A stretch of 64,000 nucleotides of DNA from Mycobacterium sp. DL99 (lineage in GTDB: Bacteria; Actinomycetota; Actinomycetes; Mycobacteriales; Mycobacteriaceae): the NCBI RefSeq assembly GCF_004762045.1, contig NZ_SJOM01000007.1, forward strand, positions 3,895,008-3,959,007. Direction: 5' to 3'. The notes beneath the pieces are model-generated. The model did no database searches and was not told the DNA's origin. It was given only the letters and a program-made list of their open reading frames with translations. The position numbers were made by a program, and so were the translations under genes. Positions 39,743-48,644 of the stretch are shown piece by piece; the stretch's first letter is position 1, and each line of letters opens with the position of its first letter.

Positions 39743-40975
39743 GTGAGCAGTATTCGTGACAGCAGGATCACCGTCATCGGTGGCGGCGCGATAGGTGCGT
39801 CGGTCGCGTATGCCCTCGCTGGAGCTGGCTATGACGATATTCAGATTGTCGACACAGCGGACATGGCAGCGGCGACCACCGCGCAAGCCGCCGGCCTTGT
39901 CGGCCAGCCCCGCTCCACAGTCGAGGCAACTCGGGCCAGCATGGAGTCCGCCGAGTTTTATCGCCGGATGGAGTCCGAACTCGGAATATCTTCCGACTGG
40001 CGCGAGACCGGCAGCCTGCGGGTGGCGTTGTCCGAGGAGACCGCTGCCGATTTCCGCAGGATGGCCGACATCGCGAAATCTGCAGGGCTGAACGTCGAGA
40101 TCGTCAGCGGTGCCCGCGCACAGGAACTGTGTCCCGGACTGACCGACGTCAGTCAGGTGCGGCTGGCGCTCTGGTGTCCGAGCGACGGATTCGTGCAGCC
40201 CAACAGTGTCACGGGAGGCTATCTCGCCGGCGCGAGACAACTCGGCGTGCGGGTGGTGCCGCACACCCAGGTGCGGGAGTTGACGGTCACCGACGGCCGC
40301 GTCACCGGCCTGCTCACCGACAAAGGCCAGATCGAAAGTGAACTCGTCATCAACGCGGCCGGCCCGTGGGCCGGCGCCCTTCTCCGGACTGCGGGAATAG
40401 AGCTGCCCGTCGTCCCGGTGCTCGTTCAGTACCTCATCACGGCCGATACCGATGGGTGGAGCTCGGCGAGCCCGTGCCTGCGGATCCCCGAGGTACAGGT
40501 GTACGCGCGGGGTGAGGGAGAGAGTCTGCTGATCGGCGGGTTCGAGAACAACGGCACCTCGATCGCACCGGAAACACTGAGTTCCGACAGCACCATCGCG
40601 CGCCACGAGAACTGGGAAGTCCTCGGGGAGTTCGTCGAAGGGCTCAGCCGCGTCATCCCCGAGGTAGCCGACCTCGGCATCCGGACCGCGTTCACGGGGT
40701 GGCCCGGCTTCACACCCGATGGACAGTTCCTCATCGGCCCGGTGGACGCGCTGCCCGGTCTCGTCATGGCAGCAGGCTGCAACGCGCACGGTGTACAGGG
40801 TTCGTTGCACATCGGGCGCCACGTCGTCGAGAGCCTGTCCGGCGACGTGTCGCCGGCTGTGGCCGCCATGAGTCCCAATCGCTTCGTGCCACGCACATGG
40901 ACCTGGGAAGACGCCCGTCGCTCGGCTCAGGCCATTTGCGAGAACTACTACCCGCGGCTACCGCAGCGCGCCTGA
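39743..40975 (+). CDS. FAD-dependent oxidoreductase (sarcosine/dimethylglycine dehydrogenase-like)
   Basis: 410 residues from GTG 39743. GGGAIG (13-18) binds the FAD; the DAO-fold middle has ALWCPSDGFVQPNSVTGGYL and the C-terminal flavin motif is FTGWPGFTPDGQFLIGPV with AAGCNAHGVQGS. The closest families oxidise N-methylated glycines or amino acids. The usual covalent-flavin His after the SAASAG-type motif is not obvious (here ATTAQAAGLVGQ), so the FAD may be non-covalent. It is followed after 28 bp by the choline-kinase-like gene and is driven by promoter P4. The substrate is unknown, most likely a small N-alkyl amine or amino acid. Confidence 0.87.
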   Translation: MSSIRDSRITVIGGGAIGASVAYALAGAGYDDIQIVDTADMAAATTAQAAGLVGQPRSTVEATRASMESAEFYRRMESELGISSDWRETGSLRVALSEETAADFRRMADIAKSAGLNVEIVSGARAQELCPGLTDVSQVRLALWCPSDGFVQPNSVTGGYLAGARQLGVRVVPHTQVRELTVTDGRVTGLLTDKGQIESELVINAAGPWAGALLRTAGIELPVVPVLVQYLITADTDGWSSASPCLRIPEVQVYARGEGESLLIGGFENNGTSIAPETLSSDSTIARHENWEVLGEFVEGLSRVIPEVADLGIRTAFTGWPGFTPDGQFLIGPVDALPGLVMAAGCNAHGVQGSLHIGRHVVESLSGDVSPAVAAMSPNRFVPRTWTWEDARRSAQAICENYYPRLPQRA

Positions 40976-41003
40976 GCCGCGCCCCGTTTCTAAGGATGAA
41001 TCA

Positions 41004-41984
41004 ATGACCGTTGCCATCACAGACGCCAACCGCCACTTGGACCTCATCAGCAGCGTCGTCGACCGAATCTGGCCGGACGCCACTTGGACCTCCGAGTCGC
41101 TGGACGACGGGATGACCAACCGCAACTTTAAGGTGACTGTCACTCCCGTCGGTCAACCCGACCGTGTCGTCGTGATACAGGAACAGCTGCCGGCAGCCCA
41201 GGCAGCCGAGATCGGCATTCTCCGTGACAACCAGATGCGGATATGGCCGCAGATGACAGCGATCGGACTGGCCCCCGAATTGCTCCGCTCGTTCGACGAT
41301 CTCGGTGTGACTGTCGTCGAATTCGTCAGCGGCACAAGACTGTCCGATGTGACCGACAGGAAGCTGGCAATTCGTTTGACGGCTCAGACCTTACGACGGC
41401 TGCACGACACGACGCGGGGCGACGCCACCCCCGGCCTCGTCTCAGATCCCTTCGACGGGATGGCGTGGCTCGCCGCCCGGATCCGCGAACAGAACCCGGC
41501 GATGCTGGAAAACTTCCGATGGACGCTCGACCTCGTCGACCGGATCCGGAGTGCCCGCGGACCGTACGAGGCGTGCCAGGTGCACACCGATGCGACACAC
41601 GTGAACATCATCCTCGCCCCCGATGGAGAACGAGTGACCCTGCTCGACTGGGAATACGTCGGCGCCGGCGACAGATACATGGATCTGGGTCACTTCGCTG
41701 CTCGCACCGAACTGTCGGCCGCAGAGGAAGAGTTCCTCATCCAGTCCTACGACCCGTCAGGCGACAACAGGCGGCCGCTGGCCGTCGTTCGGGTCTATCG
41801 ATTCATCAGCATGCTGCGTGAAGGACTCTGGTCCGCACTTGCCGACGGCATCGACTTCCTCGATGAGTTCGACCACGCCCAGTACGCGCACGAGTGCCTG
41901 GACAACATGGCCACCACGACCAATAGCGAAGAGTTCATCGAAGCCCTAGAGCTCCTCGAACACACCGTTCCAGCCACAAATTGA
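41004..41984 (+). CDS. Choline/ethanolamine kinase-like phosphotransferase
   Basis: 326 residues with the APH/choline kinase fold. The nucleotide loop ends LDDGMTNRNFKV, a form typical of choline and ethanolamine kinases. The catalytic loop is QVHTDATHVNII (Asp196, Asn201) and the metal motif LLDWEYVGAGDRYMDLGHF (Asp215, with WEY instead of the DFG of protein kinases) matches the same group. It probably phosphorylates the hydroxyl of an amino alcohol. No CDP-alcohol pathway genes are next to it, so a catabolic role is more likely than lipid synthesis. The gap 41985-42154 after it holds no clear gene or terminator; the island ends here. Confidence 0.85.
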   Translation: MTVAITDANRHLDLISSVVDRIWPDATWTSESLDDGMTNRNFKVTVTPVGQPDRVVVIQEQLPAAQAAEIGILRDNQMRIWPQMTAIGLAPELLRSFDDLGVTVVEFVSGTRLSDVTDRKLAIRLTAQTLRRLHDTTRGDATPGLVSDPFDGMAWLAARIREQNPAMLENFRWTLDLVDRIRSARGPYEACQVHTDATHVNIILAPDGERVTLLDWEYVGAGDRYMDLGHFAARTELSAAEEEFLIQSYDPSGDNRRPLAVVRVYRFISMLREGLWSALADGIDFLDEFDHAQYAHECLDNMATTTNSEEFIEALELLEHTVPATN

Positions 41985-42154
41985 CGACGCGTTACACCAC
42001 GAATCGAAACCTCTTGATCAGGAACGGGATTGACCTCTTCTCGGGTCCGCCACGGCGGGGTGATCGACTAGCCCTGCCACACCGCGCTTGACGCTACGGC
42101 GATGTCCACCACGGGGTCTCCGCCGCAGCGTTTAGATGCGGGTGCCCGCAGCGC

Positions 42155-42484
42155 TTACGGCCAGGTGCCTTTGGGCCCCGATCGTGGCGCCGGCCCGGCG
42201 GGTGGATAGGACGTCCTCAGCGCCGAGCCCGGAATCGGAGTGTTCTGCAGAGCACCGAGGCACAGGCCCACACGCCCTGGCAGGCAAGGGATGTTGCCGG
42301 AGCCGCCCAAACTGTTGCTCGGGCTGTTCTCCGACCAGCAGACGCCGGTGGTCGGGTCCAGGGTGCTTCCGCCCGGACAGGGAGCCGCCGTCGCCGGCGG
42401 TGCTGCCCCCAGGAACGCGGAGGCCAGCATCGTGCTGCACAGAGTCGCCAACAGGAGCTCGGATGCCCTGGTTCGGATCTTCAT
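42155..42484 (-). CDS. Small secreted Cys-containing protein
   Basis: 109 residues. A signal peptide (about 1-34, cleavage after ATA before APCPGG) is followed by a mature part of about 75 residues with four cysteines and many Pro/Gly. It resembles the short exported hypothetical proteins common in fast-growing mycobacteria. It starts 14 bp after the stop of the LpqN-type lipoprotein gene, with GGAGA as ribosome site, so the two form an operon. Function unknown. Confidence 0.75.
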   Translation of the reverse strand: MKIRTRASELLLATLCSTMLASAFLGAAPPATAAPCPGGSTLDPTTGVCWSENSPSNSLGGSGNIPCLPGRVGLCLGALQNTPIPGSALRTSYPPAGPAPRSGPKGTWP

Positions 42485-42498
42485 GTCGATGGTCTCCG

Positions 42499-43161
42499 CT
42501 ACGGGGTGATCTTGGTCTGCTCGTCGATGATCTTGGCTGCGTCGATCACCACGTCCTTCTGCCCTTCTGGGGCATCAGCGTTGAGCTGCAGCACGAACAA
42601 TGCGTCGTTGCCGGGGATGACCACGGTCTTCTGGGCGATCACCCGGGCTTCGCCGTCGTGGCTGTAGGTGCCGGCTGACCGGATCGCCTCGAAGCCACCC
42701 AACGTGGACTTCTCAGGATCCATGACCGACTTGTAGTCCGGCAGGTTCTGCGTCATCCCGGGGGCGTACTCCAGGACCTCGGCCGCGTCCACGTCGCCGG
42801 TCAGCTTCGATGCGATGGCGATGATGGCAGGTGGATCGGCCGGATCCGCCGGTTTGTCGTAGACGATGGCACCGTAGGCCCAGGCGGGCGTCTTGTCCCC
42901 CGCGCTACTCCAGTCCGGCGGGAACGGGAAGTCGAAATCCGGTGTGCCGGGGTCGTTGGGCTTGAACGGCGTCTCGGCGATCTTGTTCTCGGTGATGTAG
43001 TCGTTGATCGTCTTCTGTGGACCGGTGATGTTCGGCCGCTCCGCCGCGGCGCTCGTGGTTGTCGCGGCGGAGGTCGTCGACTCGGTCTTGGTCTCGGTCC
43101 CACAACCGACGAGCGAGACGCTCACTCCGACCGTCACCAAGCCCGCCAAGAGCTTTCTCAT
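42499..43161 (-). CDS. LpqN/LpqT-family lipoprotein
   Basis: 220 residues from ATG 43161. The signal peptide ends in the lipobox VSLVGC (Cys about residue 20). After a Ser/Thr-rich linker the family core is clear: TINDYITENKIAETPF, PPDWSSAG, AWAYGAIVYD, SKLTGDVDAAEVLEYAPG and VIAQKTVVIPGNDALFVLQL, as in LpqT. Members are anchored outside the membrane; LpqN has been reported as a cell-wall associated virulence factor that meets host ubiquitin ligase. No closer role can be stated. Confidence 0.88.
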   Translation of the reverse strand: MRKLLAGLVTVGVSVSLVGCGTETKTESTTSAATTTSAAAERPNITGPQKTINDYITENKIAETPFKPNDPGTPDFDFPFPPDWSSAGDKTPAWAYGAIVYDKPADPADPPAIIAIASKLTGDVDAAEVLEYAPGMTQNLPDYKSVMDPEKSTLGGFEAIRSAGTYSHDGEARVIAQKTVVIPGNDALFVLQLNADAPEGQKDVVIDAAKIIDEQTKITP

Positions 43162-43274
43162 CCGCGGCCTTGCCTTCCGTGTCGTTGGCCCATGTCCGCA
43201 TCTGGACATCGAGGCTACGACCGGCCGGCGCCTTTCGCGGCAAAACCCGCAATGCTGGCCGGCGTCGCGCGAAC

Positions 43275-43856
43275 TCAGGACGCCGGCGCGCCGAGCTGAC
43301 GCAGCGCCACGATCGGCAGCGCGATGATGCCCGCCGTGACGAGCCCGGCCAATCCGTAGAGGCACCAGGCCGCCACATTGCTGCCGGTGGCCATCAGATA
43401 GGTCGCCAGCCCGATGGCCGCGGTCCCCAGGCCGATGGCGCAGACGACCGCCAAGGTGAACCGCAGCCAGATCGCATCGGCGGCCGCTGCGGCCGCACCG
43501 TCGCCCGCGGTGTAGCGGCTCATCGCGACGGGCGCGGCACGGTAGCTGCCCCCGATCGGGCGCGGCGAGCGGGCCGGGGGCTGGGGCCGGCGTCCGGGCT
43601 GGCGGTTGTCAGCCTGGGCCCGGGCCCGCAGCAGCAATGGCACGGCTCCGGCGATCACCACCACGGACAGGCCGATCACGGTGTAGAGCACCCATGGGGT
43701 GTCAGCACTTTCCGCGCCCTGTGGATGACTGCGCCCCAGGTCCACCAGGGCAACGACAGCGGCGACCCCGGCACCCAGCGCAGCGAGCCACACCGCGGCG
43801 CACGCGCCCAGCAAAACCCGGTCGGTGTTGTCGAGTTCGCTGATCGGCCCGGACAT
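43275..43856 (-). CDS. Membrane protein of the Rv2197c type
   Basis: 193 residues starting MSGPISELDNTDRVLLGACAA. Two membrane segments near the N-terminus (about 12-36 and 58-78), a polar loop rich in Pro/Arg, and two more near the C-terminus (about 127-150 and 157-178). It shares one base with the mmpS3 stop (TGATG), so both are coupled. In M. tuberculosis this gene directly follows qcrB. Function unknown. Confidence 0.83.
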   Translation of the reverse strand: MSGPISELDNTDRVLLGACAAVWLAALGAGVAAVVALVDLGRSHPQGAESADTPWVLYTVIGLSVVVIAGAVPLLLRARAQADNRQPGRRPQPPARSPRPIGGSYRAAPVAMSRYTAGDGAAAAAADAIWLRFTLAVVCAIGLGTAAIGLATYLMATGSNVAAWCLYGLAGLVTAGIIALPIVALRQLGAPAS

Positions 43857-44734
43857 CAGCAGGCAGTCTGTGCCGAGTTGTTGGCGTTCGACGACAGCAC
43901 GGTTCCGTCGCTGGCCGTGATCGAGCAGTTCAGCCTGCTGACCAGGAACAGGCTGGACGCCTCGACCGATCCCACATCCGAGTTGGAGATCGGGGTCATC
44001 GTGAAGGTCCACGGGATGTACACGTTGCGCAGGGTGCGCCGGTTTCCGTTCCCGTCGACATAGGTGATCGTGATGATGTCACCCGGGGCCTTGGTACCCG
44101 TCACCGAGTAGGTGACCTGACGTGGTCCGGCGTGGGTCGTGGTGGTGGTCGGCGGTGCCGTCGTGGTGCTCGGGGCCGGCGCAGGCGCCTCGCTGGACGG
44201 CCCAGGCACGGGAGGCGGCGGCTCGGTGACCGTCACGGTCTCCGGGGGCGGCGGAGGCGGTAGTTCCTCCGACGTCGGAGGGGGCGGAGGCGGAGGCGGA
44301 GGGGTCGTCGTCGTGATCTCGTCCTGCACCGGCGGCGCCGACGTGGTGGTACTCGGCTGTGGGGTGGCCAGGTTGGTGGTGTCGTCCTCTCGGGTCACCA
44401 GCACGGCCACCGAAGCCACCAGGGCGACCGCCGCGACGATCGCCGTGATGCCGACCACCCACGGCCAGCGCGGCGGCGGGGTGGTGTCGACGAGTTCGGT
44501 CGCGGGGTCGTAGTCGTCGTAGTCGTAGAGCGCCACGTCGGCAGGCACGTACGGCCCGCTGGTGAACTGCTCCGACTCCGGCGCGGAGTACGCCTGCGAG
44601 TAGAAATCCGTCTCGTCGCCATCCGCATCGGCACCGGCGACCTGAGTCGGCTCCTCGGGTGCAGAGTGTTTTCCGGGTTGATCCGGCAAATCAGAACCGG
44701 AGGCACCCGGTTCCGGGGGATTCGGCCCGCTCAT
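43856..44734 (-). CDS. mmpS3: MmpS3 membrane protein
   Basis: 292 residues, matching MmpS3 (Rv2198c). An acidic cytoplasmic region (1-88) precedes one membrane helix (about 90-113), then an extreme low-complexity Pro/Thr/Val linker (about 120-205) and the small beta-rich MmpS domain with VTYSVTGTKAPGDIITITY and a C-terminal Cys. Unlike other MmpS genes it has no mmpL gene next to it. The linker DNA is a run of repeats on the opposite strand, which creates spurious frames there. Confidence 0.92.
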   Translation of the reverse strand: MSGPNPPEPGASGSDLPDQPGKHSAPEEPTQVAGADADGDETDFYSQAYSAPESEQFTSGPYVPADVALYDYDDYDPATELVDTTPPPRWPWVVGITAIVAAVALVASVAVLVTREDDTTNLATPQPSTTTSAPPVQDEITTTTPPPPPPPPPTSEELPPPPPPETVTVTEPPPPVPGPSSEAPAPAPSTTTAPPTTTTTHAGPRQVTYSVTGTKAPGDIITITYVDGNGNRRTLRNVYIPWTFTMTPISNSDVGSVEASSLFLVSRLNCSITASDGTVLSSNANNSAQTAC

Positions 44735-44872
44735 CTACGCCTATCCTTCTCGACAACTTCACTGCCACGCGGAACGAACGAAACCGTTCGCTGGTGACAG
44801 TGCCCCGGCAACATTACCGAACGAGGTGAAGCCGGCGAGTCCGGCGCTGCCGGTGGCGGATGAAGTGACGGC

Positions 44873-44903
44873 CCGATTGTGACCTCGGTGAGGCCACAAT
44901 CGG
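44873..44903 (-). terminator. Stem-loop after ctaF
   Basis: A 14-bp stem with one mismatch (outer part CCGATTGTG / CACAATCGG) and loop of three bases, 17 bases after the ctaF stop. No U-tract. It probably ends the ctaC-ctaF transcript before the mmpS3 promoter region. Confidence 0.5.
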
Positions 44904-44919
44904 CACGTCGTCGGACGGG

Positions 44920-45339
44920 TCAGTGCTTCTCAGGACCCCAGTAGTACTCGAAGACCAGGCCACCGACCGCCATCAGCACGAAGCAGATACCGGCGACCAT
45001 CAACCAGGGCAGCCACAGGGCGGTGCCCACAGCGGCGACGGAGAAGGACAGCGCGATCAGGATCGGCCACCAGCTGTGCGGCGAGTAGAAACCCAGTTCC
45101 CCTGCGCCATCGCTGATCTCGGCGTCTTCGTAGTCCTCGGGGCGGGTGTCGAGACGACGGGCCACGAAGCGGAAGAACGTACCGGTGATCAAGGTCAGGC
45201 CGGTGGTGAGCGTGAGCGCGGTGGTACCGGCCCACTCGACACCACCGGTGGCGAACATCGCCGTCAAAACGCCGTAGACCACCGCCGACAAGGCGAAGAA
45301 CGCCGTGAGGATCTCGAACAGTCGAGCTTCAATATGCAT
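44920..45339 (-). CDS. ctaF: Cytochrome c oxidase subunit IV
   Basis: 139 residues, the same length as Rv2199c. Four membrane helices in two pairs (about 8-30, 36-58, 90-108, 112-132), with a loop RRLDTRPEDYEDAEISDGAG between them and the end FEYYWGPEKH. It is an actinobacteria-specific subunit of the aa3 oxidase in the bcc-aa3 supercomplex. It is 12 bp downstream of ctaC in the same operon. Confidence 0.95.
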   Translation of the reverse strand: MHIEARLFEILTAFFALSAVVYGVLTAMFATGGVEWAGTTALTLTTGLTLITGTFFRFVARRLDTRPEDYEDAEISDGAGELGFYSPHSWWPILIALSFSVAAVGTALWLPWLMVAGICFVLMAVGGLVFEYYWGPEKH

Positions 45340-45351
45340 TGCGTGTAGCCC

Positions 45352-46389
45352 CTACTTGCTCGCCTGCGGTGCCTGTTCACCGCGTCGGGTGTCGAACGGG
45401 TGCGTGGTGATGGCCACCGGATCCTGGTGGATCGCCGCCAACGCCTCGGCATTGGTCTTGCCCGCGTTGCGCTGGTCGATGTAGGCCTTGAAGTCATTGG
45501 GCTCGACGACCCGGACCTCGAAGTTCATCATCGAGTGGTAGGTGCCGCACATCTCGGTGCAACGTCCGACGAACGCGCCGGTCTGCTCGATCTCGCTGAC
45601 CTGGAAGATGTTGTCCGAGTGGTTGGCCACCGGGTCGGGCATCACGTCGCGCTTGAAGAGGAACTCCGGCACCCAGAACCCGTGGATCACGTCCGCGGAG
45701 TTGAGCTGGAACTCGACGCGCTTGCCGACCGGGAGCACCAGAACCGGGATCTCGGTGGAGTTGCCCAGCGTCTCGATCTTGTCGAAGTTCAGGTAGGTGC
45801 GGTCCTCGGGGTTGAGGCCGTGCACCGCACCGACGCGCTCGTTGCCGTGCTCGTCCTTGCCCTCGGGCTTGGACGTCATCGCAGCCTTGCGCTGTTCGTC
45901 GGCACCGTCGTACTTGAATGTGCCGTCGGCGTAATTGATCTTCTGGTAGCCGAACTTCCAGTTCCACTGGAAGGCGGTCACGTCGATGACGACCTCAGGG
46001 TTGGGATCCTTGTGCAGCATCCGTTCCTGGACCACCACGGTGAAGTAGAACAGCACCGAGATGATGAGGAACGGGATGACCGTCAGCACCAGCTCCAGCG
46101 GCATGTTGTAGCCGAACTGGCGCGGCAGCTCGGTATCGCCCTTCTTCTTCCGGTGGAACGCACTCGACCAGAAGATCAGGGCCCACACGATGGCGCCCAC
46201 CACGAAGGACGCAATCACGGAGCCGATCCACAGCTCTCGGTTGAGTTTGCCCTCCGGAGTGATTCCGGTCGGCCAACCGAGCGCGAGTGCGTCCTGCCAG
46301 CTGCAGCCGCTCAGCAAGAGCGCTGAGCCACCCAGGACAATTGTCAACAACGCCGCTCGGGCCACCTTCTTAAGCCCGCGAGGTGTCAC
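45352..46389 (-). CDS. ctaC: Cytochrome c oxidase subunit II
   Basis: 345 residues from GTG 46389, which has AGGAGG seven bases upstream. Signal peptide with lipobox LLLSGC, two membrane helices (about 55-75 and 100-122), then the CuA domain: His in DVIHGFWVPEF and the cluster GRCTEMCGTYHSMM with both Cys, His and Met ligands. The extra loop TSKPEGKDEHGNERV is the actinobacterial insertion. It receives electrons from QcrC. Confidence 0.96.
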   Translation of the reverse strand: MTPRGLKKVARAALLTIVLGGSALLLSGCSWQDALALGWPTGITPEGKLNRELWIGSVIASFVVGAIVWALIFWSSAFHRKKKGDTELPRQFGYNMPLELVLTVIPFLIISVLFYFTVVVQERMLHKDPNPEVVIDVTAFQWNWKFGYQKINYADGTFKYDGADEQRKAAMTSKPEGKDEHGNERVGAVHGLNPEDRTYLNFDKIETLGNSTEIPVLVLPVGKRVEFQLNSADVIHGFWVPEFLFKRDVMPDPVANHSDNIFQVSEIEQTGAFVGRCTEMCGTYHSMMNFEVRVVEPNDFKAYIDQRNAGKTNAEALAAIHQDPVAITTHPFDTRRGEQAPQASK

Positions 46390-46443
46390 GTTGGCGCCTC
46401 CTAGATCGGTATTTCGCGACCGCGACGGGTCGTTGTTTTGCGA

Positions 46444-46459
46444 ATACTACGCAGCGTAG
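46444..46459 (-). promoter_or_regulatory. Palindrome and -10-like element upstream of ctaC
   Basis: CTACGC-A-GCGTAG (46447-46459) is a perfect 13-bp palindrome. On the minus strand TAGTAT (46449-46444) overlaps it and could be the -10 of ctaC, 55 bp before the start codon. A factor bound to the palindrome would block this promoter. It lies in the 190-bp divergent region between ctaC and asnB. Confidence 0.35.
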
Positions 46460-46567
46460 ACCACGCCGGTCCACGGGAGCGAAGCGACTCGGGAATGGCG
46501 TCGCGACAAGAGTTGACCGACTGGGGCAACGGCCCGGGTGGTGGTCTCGTCGACCCGCCGGATCAGA

Positions 46568-46580
46568 CATACTGGCGCGG
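46568..46580 (+). promoter_or_regulatory. -10 element for leaderless asnB transcript
   Basis: CATACT (46568-46573) ends six bases before the GTG start at 46580, and no Shine-Dalgarno sequence is present. This is the spacing expected when transcription begins at the start codon. Confidence 0.5.
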
Positions 46581-48553
46581 TGTGCGGACTGCTCGCCTTG
46601 GTAACTGCCCCTTCCGAATCCACCCGGGGTGACATCTCCCCCGAGACCGGATCGCGGCTGGTCGACGCCGTGGCGAACGCTTCCCACCTGATGCGTCACC
46701 GGGGCCCCGACGAGCCCGGCACCTGGGCTGACACCGGCGACGGACACGACGGCACCGTGGTCCTCGGCTTCAACCGGCTGTCGATCATCGACATCGCGCA
46801 CAGCCATCAGCCGTTGCGGTGGGGACCTGCTGATGCGCCGGACCGCTACGTGCTGGTCTTCAACGGCGAGATCTACAACTACGTCGAATTACGGGAAGTA
46901 CTGCGCTCCGAACATGGTGCGGTATTTCACACCGACGGCGACGGCGAGGCCATCGTGGCGGCCTACCACTACTGGGGAACTGAGGCGCTGAATCGCCTTC
47001 GCGGCATGTTCGCGTTCGCGTTGTGGGACACCGTCGAGCGCGAATTGTTCTGCGCCAGGGACCCGTTCGGCATCAAGCCGCTGTTCATGGCCACCGGGCC
47101 GGGCGGTACCGCGTTCGGCAGCGAGAAGAAGTCCCTGCTGGACCTTGCCGATGTTCTGAAGCTCGATCTCGACCTCGACGCGCGGGCCGTGCAGCACTAC
47201 ACGGTGCTGCAGTACGTGCCCGAACCCGAGACGCTGCACCGCGGCATCCGCCGGCTGGAGTCGGGCAGCTACGCACGGATGAAGCCCGGCGGCCGCCCCG
47301 AGGTGACGCGCTACTTCGTTCCCAAGTTCAATGCGGTGCCGTTCGTCAAGGGTGCCGAGCAGTCCCGCTACGACGAGATCACCGCCGCCCTAGAGGATTC
47401 GGTCGCCAAGCACATGCGGGCCGATGTGACGGTCGGCGCGTTCCTGTCCGGTGGCATCGACTCGACGGCCACCGCGGCACTGGCGATGCGGCACAACCCC
47501 CGGCTGATCACCTTCACCACCGGCTTCGAGCGTGAGGGCTTCTCCGAGGTGGACGTGGCCGTCGCGTCCGCCGAAGCCATCGGCGCCCGGCACGTCACCA
47601 AGGTGGTCAGCCAGGCCGAATTCGTCGAGGCGCTCCCCGAGATCGTCTGGTACCTGGACGAGCCGGTGGCTGACCCGGCCCTGGTTCCGCTGTTCTTCAT
47701 CGCCCGCGAGGCGCGCAAGCACGTCAAGGTGGTGCTGTCCGGCGAGGGAGCCGACGAGCTGTTCGGCGGCTACACCATCTACCGGGAACCGTTGTCGCTG
47801 AAGCCGTTCGACTATCTGCCACGTCCGGTGCGCAAGTCACTGCGCAAGGTGTCGAAGCCGCTGCCGGAGGGCATGCGCGGCAAGAGCCTGCTGCACCGCG
47901 GTTCGCTCACGCTCGAGGAGCGCTACTACGGCAATGCGCGCAGCTTCTCCGACGAGCAGCTGCGCGCGGTCCTGCCGGGCTTCCGGCCGGAATGGACGCA
48001 CACCGACGTCACCGCCCCGTTGTACGCCGAGTCGCAGGGCTGGGATCCGGTGGCCCGCATGCAGCACATCGATCTGTTCACCTGGCTGCGCGGCGACATC
48101 CTGGTCAAAGCCGACAAGATCACCATGGCCAACTCACTGGAGCTGCGGGTGCCGTTCCTGGACCCCGAGGTGTTCGCGGTGGCCTCGCGGTTGCCGGTCG
48201 ATCAGAAGATCACCCGCTCGACGACCAAGTACGCGCTGCGGCGCGCGCTGGAGCCGATCATCCCGGCCCATGTGCTGAACCGGCCCAAGCTGGGCTTTCC
48301 CGTGCCGATCCGGCACTGGCTGCGGGCCGGCGAGCTGATGGACTGGGCCTACGCCATGACGGCGTCATCCGGAGCCGGGGAGTACGTCGATCTCGCCGCC
48401 GTGCGCATCATGCTCGACGAGCACCGCAACGGCGTCAGCGATCACAGCCGCCGGTTGTGGACCGTGCTGATCTTCATGCTGTGGCACGCCATCTTCGTGG
48501 AGCACAGCGTGACCCCGCAGATCTCCGAACCGCACTACCCGGTGCAGCTCTAA
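46580..48553 (+). CDS. asnB: Asparagine synthetase (glutamine-hydrolysing)
   Basis: 657 residues. The start must be GTG 46580, because the N-terminal nucleophile Cys must follow the initiator Met (translation MCGLLALVTAPS). The glutaminase domain has RHRGPDEPGTW, FNRLSIID, and FNGEIYNYVELRE. The synthetase domain has the pyrophosphate loop FLSGGIDSTATAAL and later SGEGADELFGGY and NSLELRVPFLD. It matches AsnB (Rv2201). The longer upstream frame would bury the catalytic Cys and is wrong. Confidence 0.96.
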   Translation: MCGLLALVTAPSESTRGDISPETGSRLVDAVANASHLMRHRGPDEPGTWADTGDGHDGTVVLGFNRLSIIDIAHSHQPLRWGPADAPDRYVLVFNGEIYNYVELREVLRSEHGAVFHTDGDGEAIVAAYHYWGTEALNRLRGMFAFALWDTVERELFCARDPFGIKPLFMATGPGGTAFGSEKKSLLDLADVLKLDLDLDARAVQHYTVLQYVPEPETLHRGIRRLESGSYARMKPGGRPEVTRYFVPKFNAVPFVKGAEQSRYDEITAALEDSVAKHMRADVTVGAFLSGGIDSTATAALAMRHNPRLITFTTGFEREGFSEVDVAVASAEAIGARHVTKVVSQAEFVEALPEIVWYLDEPVADPALVPLFFIAREARKHVKVVLSGEGADELFGGYTIYREPLSLKPFDYLPRPVRKSLRKVSKPLPEGMRGKSLLHRGSLTLEERYYGNARSFSDEQLRAVLPGFRPEWTHTDVTAPLYAESQGWDPVARMQHIDLFTWLRGDILVKADKITMANSLELRVPFLDPEVFAVASRLPVDQKITRSTTKYALRRALEPIIPAHVLNRPKLGFPVPIRHWLRAGELMDWAYAMTASSGAGEYVDLAAVRIMLDEHRNGVSDHSRRLWTVLIFMLWHAIFVEHSVTPQISEPHYPVQL

Positions 48554-48590
48554 CCGCGAACAGTCCCCCGCAAGCGGGTGGAGCCCCCAG

Positions 48591-48628
48591 CAGAATCGCC
48601 CCGAAACCGTGGTTTCGGGGCGATTCTG
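48591..48628. terminator. Bidirectional hairpin between asnB and adoK
   Basis: Perfect 17-bp stem (48591-48607 with 48612-48628), loop CGTG, between the convergent stops at 48553 and 48645. It serves both genes. No U-tract. Confidence 0.85.
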
Positions 48629-48644
48629 TATCGGTTCGACCGGA

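Noticed and set aside
44139..44513. Gly/Val-rich plus-strand frame opposite mmpS3
   Set aside because: It is the complement of the Pro/Thr linker of mmpS3, a low-complexity shadow.
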